Shown: in pieces, positions 1-5,805 of the stretch | Numbering within the stretch: the first letter of the stretch is position 1 | Layout of the letters: each line of letters opens with the position of its first letter | DNA from: Geoglobus sp. | Lineage (GTDB): Archaea; Halobacteriota; Archaeoglobi; Archaeoglobales; Archaeoglobaceae | NCBI GenBank assembly: GCA_027019885.1 | Contig: JALUWC010000448.1 | Location: forward strand, 1 to 7,717 | Reading direction: 5' to 3' | Length of the DNA stretch: 7,717 bases | Translations under genes and position numbers: made by a program | Notes under the pieces: model-generated | Databases searched by the model: none | What the model saw: the letters and a program-made list of their open reading frames with translations, nothing else | What the model was told of the DNA's origin: nothing

Positions 1-161
1 ACATAGCCGAAATAGTTGTTGGCAGAATAAATGAGCTGAGATGGGTAAATGAGGTGTTGAAAAACTCGGAACTAACAGAGGATGATGCAATAGAGCTTGG
101 GGGGAAAGCAAAGAAAGGTAGGGGAGAATACCTTGAAAAGAGGTATAATTCTGGTTGTTAA
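1..161 (+). CDS. C-terminal part of a VapB-like antitoxin (partial at left edge)
   Basis: An open frame enters from the left edge (codons in phase from base 3) and stops at TAA 159-161, giving about 52 residues. The visible part is a charged, helical tail: a stretch around RINELRWVNEVLKNSELTED, then a DDAIELG segment and a basic end (KAKKGRGEYLEKRY). This 'LTEEDALELG...' type of ending is common in small archaeal antitoxins paired with PIN toxins. The PIN gene that follows overlaps it by about 29 bases, a typical antitoxin-toxin layout that implies translational coupling. The family role is to bind the PIN toxin and repress their shared promoter. The DNA-binding N-terminus is outside the window, so its fold (AbrB, RHH or other) cannot be told. 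The assignment rests on tail composition and context. No lesion is seen in the visible part. Confidence 0.6.
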   Translation, partial: IAEIVVGRINELRWVNEVLKNSELTEDDAIELGGKAKKGRGEYLEKRYNSGC

Positions 162-556
162 CACAAATGTACTCTTCTCTTTCTTTGGAAAGTCAACTAA
201 AACGAGAGAGTTAATCTTCCTTTTGTCCGGTACACTGGTAAGCCCCGGGTTTGCGTTAGACGAGCTTGTAAAGCACAGGGACGAAGTGAGCAGGAAAGCA
301 AAAATAGGAAACGAAGACTTCGAAACTGATGTCTGTTCTCAGGAGGCATGTTGTATTTGTTGAGGAGAGTTTTTATTCTGAGTTCATCCCGCTTGCTCTT
401 GAAATTTCTCCAGACCAGAATGATGCTGACTTTGTCGCTTTAGCGCTGAAAACAGGTGCTCCACTTTGGAGTAACGACACCAAGCTGAAATCTATAAGAG
501 AGCTAACCGTGCTGAACACAAGAGAAGTGATTGAGATCGCTCGGATGAAGAATTAG
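133..556 (+). pseudogene. PIN-domain (VapC-like) toxin, frameshifted and with a catalytic Asp changed to Asn
   Basis: The reading starts best at TTG 133 (KRGIILVVNTNVLFSFFGKS), inside the end of the antitoxin gene; an in-frame ATG at 97 would add 12 unlikely residues. PIN ribonucleases begin with a strand followed by D-T-N; here the codon is AAC, giving N-T-N, so the first metal-binding Asp is lost. The frame runs to about GNEDFET (to 318) and then goes out of phase, stopping at 363. The homologous C-terminal half continues one frame over, from about 329 (MSVLRRHVVFVEESFYSEF) to TAG 554-556. That half keeps the later acidic cluster (DQNDADFVALAL) and the final S-N-D. Skipping one base near 316-329 restores a single PIN protein of about 140 residues. 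Members of this family cleave RNA. With a frameshift and a lost catalytic Asp this copy is probably inactive. A sequencing error could explain the frameshift but not easily the substitution as well. Confidence 0.75.
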
Positions 557-566
557 TCTAAGCTTC

Positions 567-700
567 ATGAAACCCGGCTTGCTTGCCGATGCTGATGCCC
601 CATCGACAGTCGAGAACAGAGTTGGAGGAGGATACAGAGTGTCGGTCAGAGGCTGGAAGCTGATAGTAAATCCGGACAGAGATCCTCTATGGTCAAGAAT
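567..700 (+). pseudogene. Possible remnant of a sulfatase-type C-terminus
   Basis: Between the PIN gene and the converging permease gene, the frame starting at ATG 567 reads MKPGLLADADAPSTVE, then GGGYRVSVRGWKLIVNPDRD and PLWSRIYSKE. The segment 'YRVSVR-GWKLIVNPDRD' resembles the end of sulfatases and related alkaline-phosphatase-superfamily enzymes, where a strand carrying 'vR...WKli.n' precedes the final Leu-Tyr-Asp-like stretch. No catalytic part of such an enzyme exists in the window. The frame then runs antisense into the permease gene, where it is only a shadow. The 134 bases could be the tail of a deleted gene, or a chance match. I see no ribosome site or promoter for it. Confidence 0.25.
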
Positions 701-1444
701 TTATAGCAAAGAATCCAGCAGCGTTGCCAGTCCTATGGCAGCTATCAGCAGGTTTATCACCTTTTTGAGTTTCTCGCTCTCAACCCTGGTGCTGATTCGT
801 GTTCCCGCATATACTCCAAGTACCGATCCCGGAATGAGTATCCCGGCAATTCTGTAATCCACGCTGCCGATTGAGGCGTAGTTCACGAAGCTCATAAGAG
901 AAAGCAAAAGACCATATAAAATCGAGATTCCCACAACCTCTGAAGGAGAAATCCTTGCGAGATTTATCAGGGCGAAGCTCACTATCACACCGGCACCAAC
1001 GGACGTGAACTGGACTGTTAGACCAACAGCGAAGCCGAGAACGTAAAGATGATACATCCTCGGTCTGATTGGCGGGTTGAGCTCCTTTTTTGCCATGCTG
1101 ATGGCGGCACTTGACATGAGGACAAGGCCCAGCAGAAGTGTCAGATACTCGTTTAAAATGTCCCTTTCGATTAACCTCAGCAAAAGTCCTCCGAGGATTA
1201 CTGCCGGAATGCTGCCTGCAAGCAGCCTGAGGGCTATGTCGTACCTGACCCTCCCCATCCTGTGGTGGAAAGCTGTGCCGAACACCTTCGTTGCCGTGAC
1301 GTAAAGCAGATCGGTGCCAACAGCCCTGAGTGGCTCAAGTCCGAGGAAAATCAGCGAGGGGGTCATCAGCGCTCCACCGCCAATCCCCGTTAGACCTACA
1401 AGAAATCCCACGGCAAAGCCCAGAACAGCGAATGAGGCATCCAA
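701..1444 (-). CDS. TauE/SafE-family membrane anion permease
   Basis: This 247-residue, strongly hydrophobic protein has the usual length of the TauE/SafE (DUF81) family, whose members move sulfite, sulfate, sulfonates and related anions across the membrane. The family's inverted two-half structure is visible. VLGFAVG occurs at residues 7-13 and again at 135-141, each followed by a glycine-rich turn (LTGIGGGALMTPSL at 18-31; FTSVGAGVIVSFAL at 146-159). A charged loop (KKELNPPIRPR, about 119-129) joins the halves. The start is TTG at 1444, with a strong AGGAGG 8 bases upstream; the cysC stop is 15 bases away. As the last gene of a sulfate-activation operon it is most simply a sulfate importer, but some family members are exporters of sulfite or sulfoacetate and direction cannot be read from sequence. 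The family is clear; the substrate is inferred from context. Confidence 0.88.
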   Translation of the reverse strand: MDASFAVLGFAVGFLVGLTGIGGGALMTPSLIFLGLEPLRAVGTDLLYVTATKVFGTAFHHRMGRVRYDIALRLLAGSIPAVILGGLLLRLIERDILNEYLTLLLGLVLMSSAAISMAKKELNPPIRPRMYHLYVLGFAVGLTVQFTSVGAGVIVSFALINLARISPSEVVGISILYGLLLSLMSFVNYASIGSVDYRIAGILIPGSVLGVYAGTRISTRVESEKLKKVINLLIAAIGLATLLDSLL

Positions 1445-1452
1445 GGTATCTG

Positions 1453-1458
1453 CCTCCT
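1453..1458 (-). promoter_or_regulatory. Shine-Dalgarno site deciding a TTG start for the permease
   Basis: The reverse strand reads AAAAGGAGG just after the cysC stop, with GAGG ending 8 bases before TTG 1444. No ATG or GTG is comparably placed, so this site fixes the TTG start. Confidence 0.75.
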
Positions 1459-1459
1459 T

Positions 1460-1993
1460 TTAAAGGTATCCCAGCTCATTCGCCTTGTCGATCACCGCTG
1501 CAACCTCTTCGTCGGGTGTCATTTTAGAGCTGTCTATTCTCACTTCCGGAGTTTCAGGCTCTTCATAAACCCCGTCGTATCCTGTGAGACCCTTTATCTC
1601 ACCCTTAATGGCTTTACTGTAAAGGCCCTTCGGGTCTCGTTCAATCCTCACCTCCAAGGGGGCGTTGATGTAGACCTCGATGAAGTCACCTATCTCCCGC
1701 CTCGCATACTCTCTGACCTCTCTGTATGGTGAAATGAGTGATACTATTGCTATGACTCCGTTTCTGGACAGCAGCTTGGCCATGTGGATCACTATTCTGT
1801 TGTGCATCTCTCTGGCTTCTCTGCTGAATCCAAGCTCGGGATAGAGGTTTCTCCTGATTTCGTCTCCGTCAAGCACTTCAACCCTGACATTCATTTCTGA
1901 CAGCTTCTTGGCAAGCTTCTTAGCGAGAGTTGTCTTTCCCGCCCCGCTCGGTCCGGTGAGCCAGATCGTAAACCCCTTTTTCAGATTCTTCAA
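1460..1993 (-). CDS. cysC: Adenylylsulfate (APS) kinase
   Basis: This 177-residue protein phosphorylates the 3'-hydroxyl of APS with ATP to make PAPS in the cytoplasm. It is a complete, single-domain APS kinase. The P-loop GPSGAGKTT is at residues 14-22, the DGDEIRRNL substrate motif at 42-50, GFSREAREMHNRI at 55-67 and SLISPYREVR at 85-94 (S88 matches the conserved Ser of the family). The lid region with RDPKGLYSKA and GEIKGLTGYDGVYEEP lies at 119-146. The start is TTG 1993, behind GAGGTG at 2001-2006; the ATG at 2001 is out of frame. The gap to the preceding phosphatase-like gene is 6 bases. Sat, encoded in the same operon, makes its substrate. Its presence suggests the operon feeds sulfation or assimilation rather than dissimilatory APS reduction alone. 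It ends in a helix closing with ELGYL, as is usual in the family. Confidence 0.96.
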   Translation of the reverse strand: MKNLKKGFTIWLTGPSGAGKTTLAKKLAKKLSEMNVRVEVLDGDEIRRNLYPELGFSREAREMHNRIVIHMAKLLSRNGVIAIVSLISPYREVREYARREIGDFIEVYINAPLEVRIERDPKGLYSKAIKGEIKGLTGYDGVYEEPETPEVRIDSSKMTPDEEVAAVIDKANELGYL

Positions 1994-1999
1994 CGAGCA

Positions 2000-3400
2000 T
2001 CACCTCTGTATGATACTCCTGCCCCTGAGAGTGTGCTCTATTCCAAACAGCCCGAGCACGGTCGGGGCAAAGTCGTAGATCTCTGTTACAGCATGCTTCG
2101 ATTCCTCCATGCCGGGCATGTGGAGGGAGAATACCCCGTACTCAGAATGCACAGCATCGTCTGGCCCGGTGTCGTTCTCTTCAAGATACGGGCTTTCATA
2201 ACCGAGCGTGCCGGCAGCCCTCCAGCTTAGGTTATCGAGGTACACCATCACGTCAGGCCTGTCGCCTTTTGCAGTTGGATATATGTTTTCCGGGTAGAAC
2301 ACCTTTGTGTCCCACTTCTCTCCATCCGGACCACGTATGGACTTCACAAGCTCGGCAATCTCGTCCCTAATCTCGTGGAAACTTTCCGGGCTTACAACTC
2401 CTTCGGGTTCTCTTCCCTCGACGTTTATGAATATTCTCGAGTAGTATCCACCCCATGCCCATGCAGTGGAATTCTTCCAGTCCACATCCAGCCTCTCCAG
2501 CTTTGTCCCCTCTTTGATCTCTCTGTCCTTTATCTTCAGCAGATTCTGTTCCGCGAGCCACTGATTTATGGCAAATGCTCCCCTCATCGCCCTGACTCCA
2601 TGATCCGAGACAATTATCACGGCAGTTTCATCGAGATCGATCAGCTTCAGGGTTCTGCCTATTTCCCCATCGAGGAGCCTGTAATAGTCCTCGATGATGT
2701 TTTTGTATTCGCTGTTTGGTTCATGGAGGTGGTGGCTCTCGTCAAAGTACTTCCAGAACGCGTGATGAACTCGATCAAGCCCGATCTCGACGAACTCGAA
2801 GAAGTCCCACTCCCTGTTTTCGATGAGGTATCTTATCACCTCAAACCTCTTCTCCGTCATTTCCCAGATTTTCTCCTTCACCTCGTCCCTCTCGTCTTTT
2901 CTGAAAACAACGTCGAATATGTACTCCCCAACAAGCCTCTCTATCTCTCCCTTTAGTTCTCCCGGGAACGTGTAATCGCTCTCAGTGTCTGGAGTTATGA
3001 AACAACCCACCATGCATCCCCTGATTTTCTTGGGCGGGTAGCTTGGAGGGACACCAACAAGGATGGAGTTCTTTCCTTCTTCACCAATATAGTCCCAGAC
3101 CGCTCTCTCTTTAACCATCAGGCTGTGGGCAATCCAGATGTCGTTGTACGTGCCTTTCTTTCTGTGCCTGAACCCGTATAATCCAAGCTCACCCGGAGTT
3201 TTTCCTGTCGCCATCACCATCCAGGCAGGGATGGTTATCGCGGGAATGCAGCTCTTCATGGGCCCGTAGATGGATTTTTCGAGCAACTTCCTTATGTTGG
3301 GCAGATCTTCAATGAATCTGTTGAAAAGAAGCTCTGGAGGAGCGGAATCGAGACCGATGACGAACACCTTCTTAACGTCCTCATTATGACCGTCAATCAA
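2000..3400 (-). CDS. Alkaline-phosphatase-superfamily phosphodiesterase/nucleotide pyrophosphatase-like enzyme
   Basis: This 466-residue cytoplasmic-looking protein (no signal peptide or membrane segment) belongs to the type I phosphodiesterase/nucleotide pyrophosphatase branch of the alkaline phosphatase superfamily. The two-metal active site appears complete: D18 in VIGLDSAPPELL, nucleophile T56 in AITIPAWMVMATGK, D209 and H213 in LDRVHHAFW, D266-H267 in VSDHG, and H418 in VHSEYGVF. The C-terminus has the usual EIYDFAPTVLGLFGI and GRSI. The start chosen is TTG 3400. Its GAGGTG lies at 3407-3412, and the TTG forms a TTGA overlap with the stop of the DHH gene; GTG at 3409 or 3367 are alternatives. 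Family members hydrolyse phosphodiester, phosphomonoester or sulfate-ester bonds. Setting in a PAPS operon suggests a sulfonucleotide or sulfated/phosphorylated metabolite as substrate, but nothing seen identifies it. Confidence 0.88.
   Translation of the reverse strand: MIDGHNEDVKKVFVIGLDSAPPELLFNRFIEDLPNIRKLLEKSIYGPMKSCIPAITIPAWMVMATGKTPGELGLYGFRHRKKGTYNDIWIAHSLMVKERAVWDYIGEEGKNSILVGVPPSYPPKKIRGCMVGCFITPDTESDYTFPGELKGEIERLVGEYIFDVVFRKDERDEVKEKIWEMTEKRFEVIRYLIENREWDFFEFVEIGLDRVHHAFWKYFDESHHLHEPNSEYKNIIEDYYRLLDGEIGRTLKLIDLDETAVIIVSDHGVRAMRGAFAINQWLAEQNLLKIKDREIKEGTKLERLDVDWKNSTAWAWGGYYSRIFINVEGREPEGVVSPESFHEIRDEIAELVKSIRGPDGEKWDTKVFYPENIYPTAKGDRPDVMVYLDNLSWRAAGTLGYESPYLEENDTGPDDAVHSEYGVFSLHMPGMEESKHAVTEIYDFAPTVLGLFGIEHTLRGRSIIQR
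2001..2006 (-). promoter_or_regulatory. Shine-Dalgarno site deciding a TTG start for cysC
   Basis: The reverse strand reads GAGGTGAT, a full match to the archaeal 16S tail, overlapping the stop of the preceding gene. It lies 7 bases before TTG 1993. Confidence 0.75.
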
Positions 3401-4341
3401 TCCAACCACCTCACATGCAACTGCAAAAGCTCCATAACCTGCTCAAACATTTCTGACTCGAAAACACATCCGACAACATCATCCTTCCCGCCTGCACTGA
3501 TTCCAGTGGCCCTGAGGTCCGATATTATTCTGCCGGTATCTCTTTCAGAGGCACTCTCCTTTGAGATTCTGTAGTACAGCTTAACCTTCCCGTTGAAGTC
3601 CCTGTTTATGACCAAAGCCTCATCGAATCCCATCTCCCAGACCAGAACCTTTGCAACTCTCGAAATTATGTTGAAGCTGCTTTTAAACTCGAGAAACGCG
3701 TGTTTTCCTCTACCATCCACCCCTGAAAGTGTTCTCTCGACCTCCCACTCAATCTTCTCGATCTGTCTTATCCAGGGTTCATATTCCAGCAGATCCCTCC
3801 ACTCGTTTTCGAGAACGACTTTCACGGCTCTCTCAACACTCTCTCTGTTGCCGGAGATGTGGTTTGAGTCGATGAGCTCAGCAAGTCTCACTGCCTGACT
3901 TTCCGACATTCCAAGTCTCTCCATTGTCCCTCTTATTTCGGGAATTGCAAATGCGAATCTGCCGGCATCTCCTGCAGTCCCGATTACAGTCTCGGCATTC
4001 CATGTGTTGATGTGCGTGGAAACAACAATAGCACAGGATGCTGGCCTTTCTCCACTGACAGCGGGGTTTATCTGCCTGACCATCCTGCCATCAATGGAGG
4101 ACTGTATGTGGTGATCGAAGTAGACCGTGCTCTTTTCGATTTTCTCAACCTCTTCAGGAACATTGAGGTCTACGATAAAGATGGAATCGGCTTTTTCAAT
4201 CAGCATGTGAATTCTTTCGTCGAGTCTGTAATCTCCCACAGGAGGTGAGGCATTGAGAAAATCTTTTTTCGCCAGATGTCTGGCTATCAGCGCGGCAGAG
4301 CAGATACCATCTGCATCCCAGTGATGCACTATCAGATCCAT
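3397..4341 (-). CDS. DHH-family phosphoesterase (candidate pAp/oligonucleotide phosphatase)
   Basis: This 314-residue protein carries the DHH phosphoesterase signatures. HHWDADG is at residues 6-12 (motif I), VDLN at 57-60 (motif II), FDHH at 75-78 (the DHH motif) and IGTAGDAG at 120-127 (motif IV). The C-terminal DHHA1-like part has GGKDDVVG at 284-291 in place of the usual GGHxxAAG. The start is ATG 4341, with GGAGTGAG ending 7 bases upstream; the ATG at 4368 would overlap sat and has no such site. The gap after sat is 4 bases. The family includes RecJ nucleases, NrnA-type nanoRNases that also hydrolyse pAp to AMP, and cyclic-dinucleotide phosphodiesterases. Lying between sat and cysC genes, a pAp phosphatase role is attractive: it would remove the inhibitory by-product of PAPS-dependent sulfotransfer. 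The family is clear; this substrate is inferred from context. Confidence 0.87.
   Translation of the reverse strand: MDLIVHHWDADGICSAALIARHLAKKDFLNASPPVGDYRLDERIHMLIEKADSIFIVDLNVPEEVEKIEKSTVYFDHHIQSSIDGRMVRQINPAVSGERPASCAIVVSTHINTWNAETVIGTAGDAGRFAFAIPEIRGTMERLGMSESQAVRLAELIDSNHISGNRESVERAVKVVLENEWRDLLEYEPWIRQIEKIEWEVERTLSGVDGRGKHAFLEFKSSFNIISRVAKVLVWEMGFDEALVINRDFNGKVKLYYRISKESASERDTGRIISDLRATGISAGGKDDVVGCVFESEMFEQVMELLQLHVRWLD
3407..3412 (-). promoter_or_regulatory. Shine-Dalgarno site deciding the TTG start of the phosphodiesterase-like gene
   Basis: GAGGTG on the reverse strand sits inside the last codons of the DHH gene, 6 bases before TTG 3400. The resulting TTGA junction is analogous to the common ATGA stop-start overlap. 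Confidence 0.6.
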
Positions 4342-4345
4342 TCTC

Positions 4346-5485
4346 TCACTCCACGAAGGGTTCCTCAAAACTGCTTATTGCCTCGAAAACCTCTCTCCTC
4401 ATCATGTGCTCAGGCGGAGCTTCACCCTTTAAAATCATTGACCTGAGCTTTGTCCCGCTTATCCTCTCTCTGAACCGCTCTTCATGGCTGCAGACCTTCG
4501 CATTAACCATTCCCCCGCACTTCCTGCAGTAAAACGCCTCTCTGATGAACATCGGGACTATGCCCAGGTCGGGAAACTCGTTGAATATTTCCCACGCCTC
4601 ATACGACCCGTAGTAGTTCCCTACTCCAGCATGATCTCTCCCAACAATGAAGTGCGTAGCACCAAAGTTCTTCCTCATTATTGCGTGGTGTATTGCCTCT
4701 CTTGGCCCGGCATATCTCATCTCGTATCTGACAGTCGCAAGCACCGCAGCATCCTTGGGATAGTAGTGTCTGAATAGGGACTCGTACGCTTTTATTATCA
4801 CCTCATCCCTGAAGTCTCCGCCCTTCTTTTTACCAATAACTGGATTGATGAACAGTCCGTCAACAAAGGTCAGTGCTGCTTTCTGAACGTATTCGTGTCC
4901 GAGATGGGGCACATTTCTTGTCTGAAATGCAACGATCGTCTTCCATCCCCTTTCCCTGAACAGGACTCTCGTTTCAATGGGTCTGAGAGTGTACTTTTCA
5001 AAGGGATTTTCAAGCTCGTTTAGAAGCACTATCTCTCCTCCAGCCAGATATTTTTCCATCCCGTAGACCCTCGAGACACCGGGATGGTTGGTATCTCCAG
5101 TTCTGAAAACCTTCTCTGCAAACTCCTTTTTGTCAAACGTATAGATTTCCTCGATGTGCATTCTGGCCACTACATGATTGTTGTGGTAAAGGAGGACTGC
5201 ATCTCCTTCCCCGAAATCTTTACCGTTTACGTCGAGCACGACAGGAATCGTCCAGGGCGTGTCATCGCTCAGCCGCATGTGGTCGAGAACGGATATGTAA
5301 TCATCCTGCGTTAAGAACCCGGTCAGAGGGGAGTAGACCCCATGGGCTATGTTCTCAACATCTATCGCTTCACCGTGCTCTATACATATCCTGGGGTACT
5401 CATGCTGCTCGCTTAGGATCCTCTCCCTTGTTTTTCCGGATGCAACTCTTTTTACAATCCTTCCTCCATGGGGTTTGGATACCAT
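4346..5485 (-). CDS. sat: Sulfate adenylyltransferase (ATP sulfurylase)
   Basis: This 379-residue, single-domain enzyme makes APS and pyrophosphate from sulfate and ATP. It has the homo-oligomeric Sat layout. An N-terminal PUA-like part opens with KPHGG (4-8) and includes YSPLTGFL (51-58). The catalytic core has FQTRN (187-191) followed by the HLGH nucleotide motif (194-197), RYEMRYAGPREA (253-264), and GRDHAGVG (282-289). A likely structural zinc site (C320, C323, C332, H334 in FYCRKCGG...VCSHEE) is like that of thermophile and sulfate-reducer enzymes. ISGTKLR (342-348) closes the core, and no APS kinase-like C-terminal domain is fused. ATG 5485 follows AGGGG by about 6 bases and lies 18 bases after the stop of the RHH gene. 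With cysC in the same unit, its product is probably passed on to make PAPS. No pyrophosphatase gene is in the window. Confidence 0.97.
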   Translation of the reverse strand: MVSKPHGGRIVKRVASGKTRERILSEQHEYPRICIEHGEAIDVENIAHGVYSPLTGFLTQDDYISVLDHMRLSDDTPWTIPVVLDVNGKDFGEGDAVLLYHNNHVVARMHIEEIYTFDKKEFAEKVFRTGDTNHPGVSRVYGMEKYLAGGEIVLLNELENPFEKYTLRPIETRVLFRERGWKTIVAFQTRNVPHLGHEYVQKAALTFVDGLFINPVIGKKKGGDFRDEVIIKAYESLFRHYYPKDAAVLATVRYEMRYAGPREAIHHAIMRKNFGATHFIVGRDHAGVGNYYGSYEAWEIFNEFPDLGIVPMFIREAFYCRKCGGMVNAKVCSHEERFRERISGTKLRSMILKGEAPPEHMMRREVFEAISSFEEPFVE

Positions 5486-5503
5486 GTTAAACCCCTGTTT
5501 GCA

Positions 5504-5731
5504 TCAGTCCAGATATCCAAGGGCTCTCAGCCTCTCCTTTACCTTCTCTTCCTCTTCCTTGCTGAAAATCTCTTCCTTCTCCTCCTCTTCCAGACTTGCG
5601 AGCACCTCTCTCAACACGTATGTGACGTAATCTGAAACGGAAGTGAAACCCGTTCCCTCAATTCTTGCCTTTATCTTCTCGTAAAGCGGCTTTGGAATGG
5701 AAACTGTTGTGTACTTCTTCTCATCTGCCAT
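5504..5731 (-). CDS. Small ribbon-helix-helix protein, likely regulator of the sulfate operon
   Basis: This 75-residue protein begins with a ribbon-helix-helix fold: strand KYTTVSIP (6-13), helix PLYEKIKARIEG (15-26), the turn TGFTSVSDY (27-35) and helix VTYVLREVLASL (36-47). A very acidic linker follows (EEEEKEEIFSKEEEE, about 48-62), then a last helix VKERLRALGYLD (64-75). RHH dimers bind DNA with the strand, often as tandem dimers on repeats about 10 bp apart. The start is ATG 5731, 6 bases after GAGGTG (5738-5743); the GTG at 5740 is part of that ribosome site. It is the first gene of the operon, 18 bases before sat. Repeats of that spacing lie immediately upstream, so it is probably an autoregulator sensing sulfur state or an operon product. 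It could instead be an antitoxin-like or structural partner; no effector site is recognised. Confidence 0.82.
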   Translation of the reverse strand: MADEKKYTTVSIPKPLYEKIKARIEGTGFTSVSDYVTYVLREVLASLEEEEKEEIFSKEEEEKVKERLRALGYLD

Positions 5732-5743
5732 TTCTATCACCTC

Positions 5744-5783
5744 TTAATTAAATTTAATTAAATGTAATTAAAATGGTATTAAA
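5744..5783 (-). promoter_or_regulatory. Tandem 10-bp AT-rich repeats: putative RHH operator
   Basis: On the + strand the units TTAATTAAAT (5744-5753), TTAATTAAAT (5754-5763) and GTAATTAAAA (5764-5773) follow one another exactly every 10 bp. A degenerate GTATTAAA (5776-5783) follows about one base out of phase. The first two units also form a perfect 18-bp palindrome, TTAATTAAATTTAATTAA (5744-5761). The array ends one base from the ribosome site of the RHH gene and covers its probable promoter. One repeat per helical turn is the pattern bound by RHH proteins in tandem. That the neighbouring RHH protein binds it is inferred. Confidence 0.55.
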
Positions 5784-5790
5784 GGTTTAC
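5777..5790 (-). promoter_or_regulatory. Candidate archaeal promoter (BRE/TATA) of the sulfate operon
   Basis: The reverse strand reads GTAAACC then TTTAATA (5783-5777), resembling a BRE followed by a TATA box. Initiation about 25 bases downstream would fall near 5754, leaving a leader of about 23 bases with the ribosome site. A second possible TATA box, TTTTAATTA, lies at 5773-5765. The repeats make the exact box ambiguous. Confidence 0.4.
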
Positions 5791-5805
5791 GCTAAGCCTC
5801 AAAAC

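Noticed and set aside
557..700. Terminator for the converging genes
   Set aside because: No T-rich run or GC hairpin followed by T's was found on either strand in this gap.
2375..2956. Long open frame (193 codons) on the + strand
   Set aside because: It is antisense to the AlkP-superfamily gene, whose catalytic motifs span this stretch; the + strand translation has no recognisable domain.
3593..3898. Open frame of 101 codons on the + strand
   Set aside because: Antisense to the DHH phosphoesterase gene; Ser/Leu/Thr-rich translation typical of a shadow frame.
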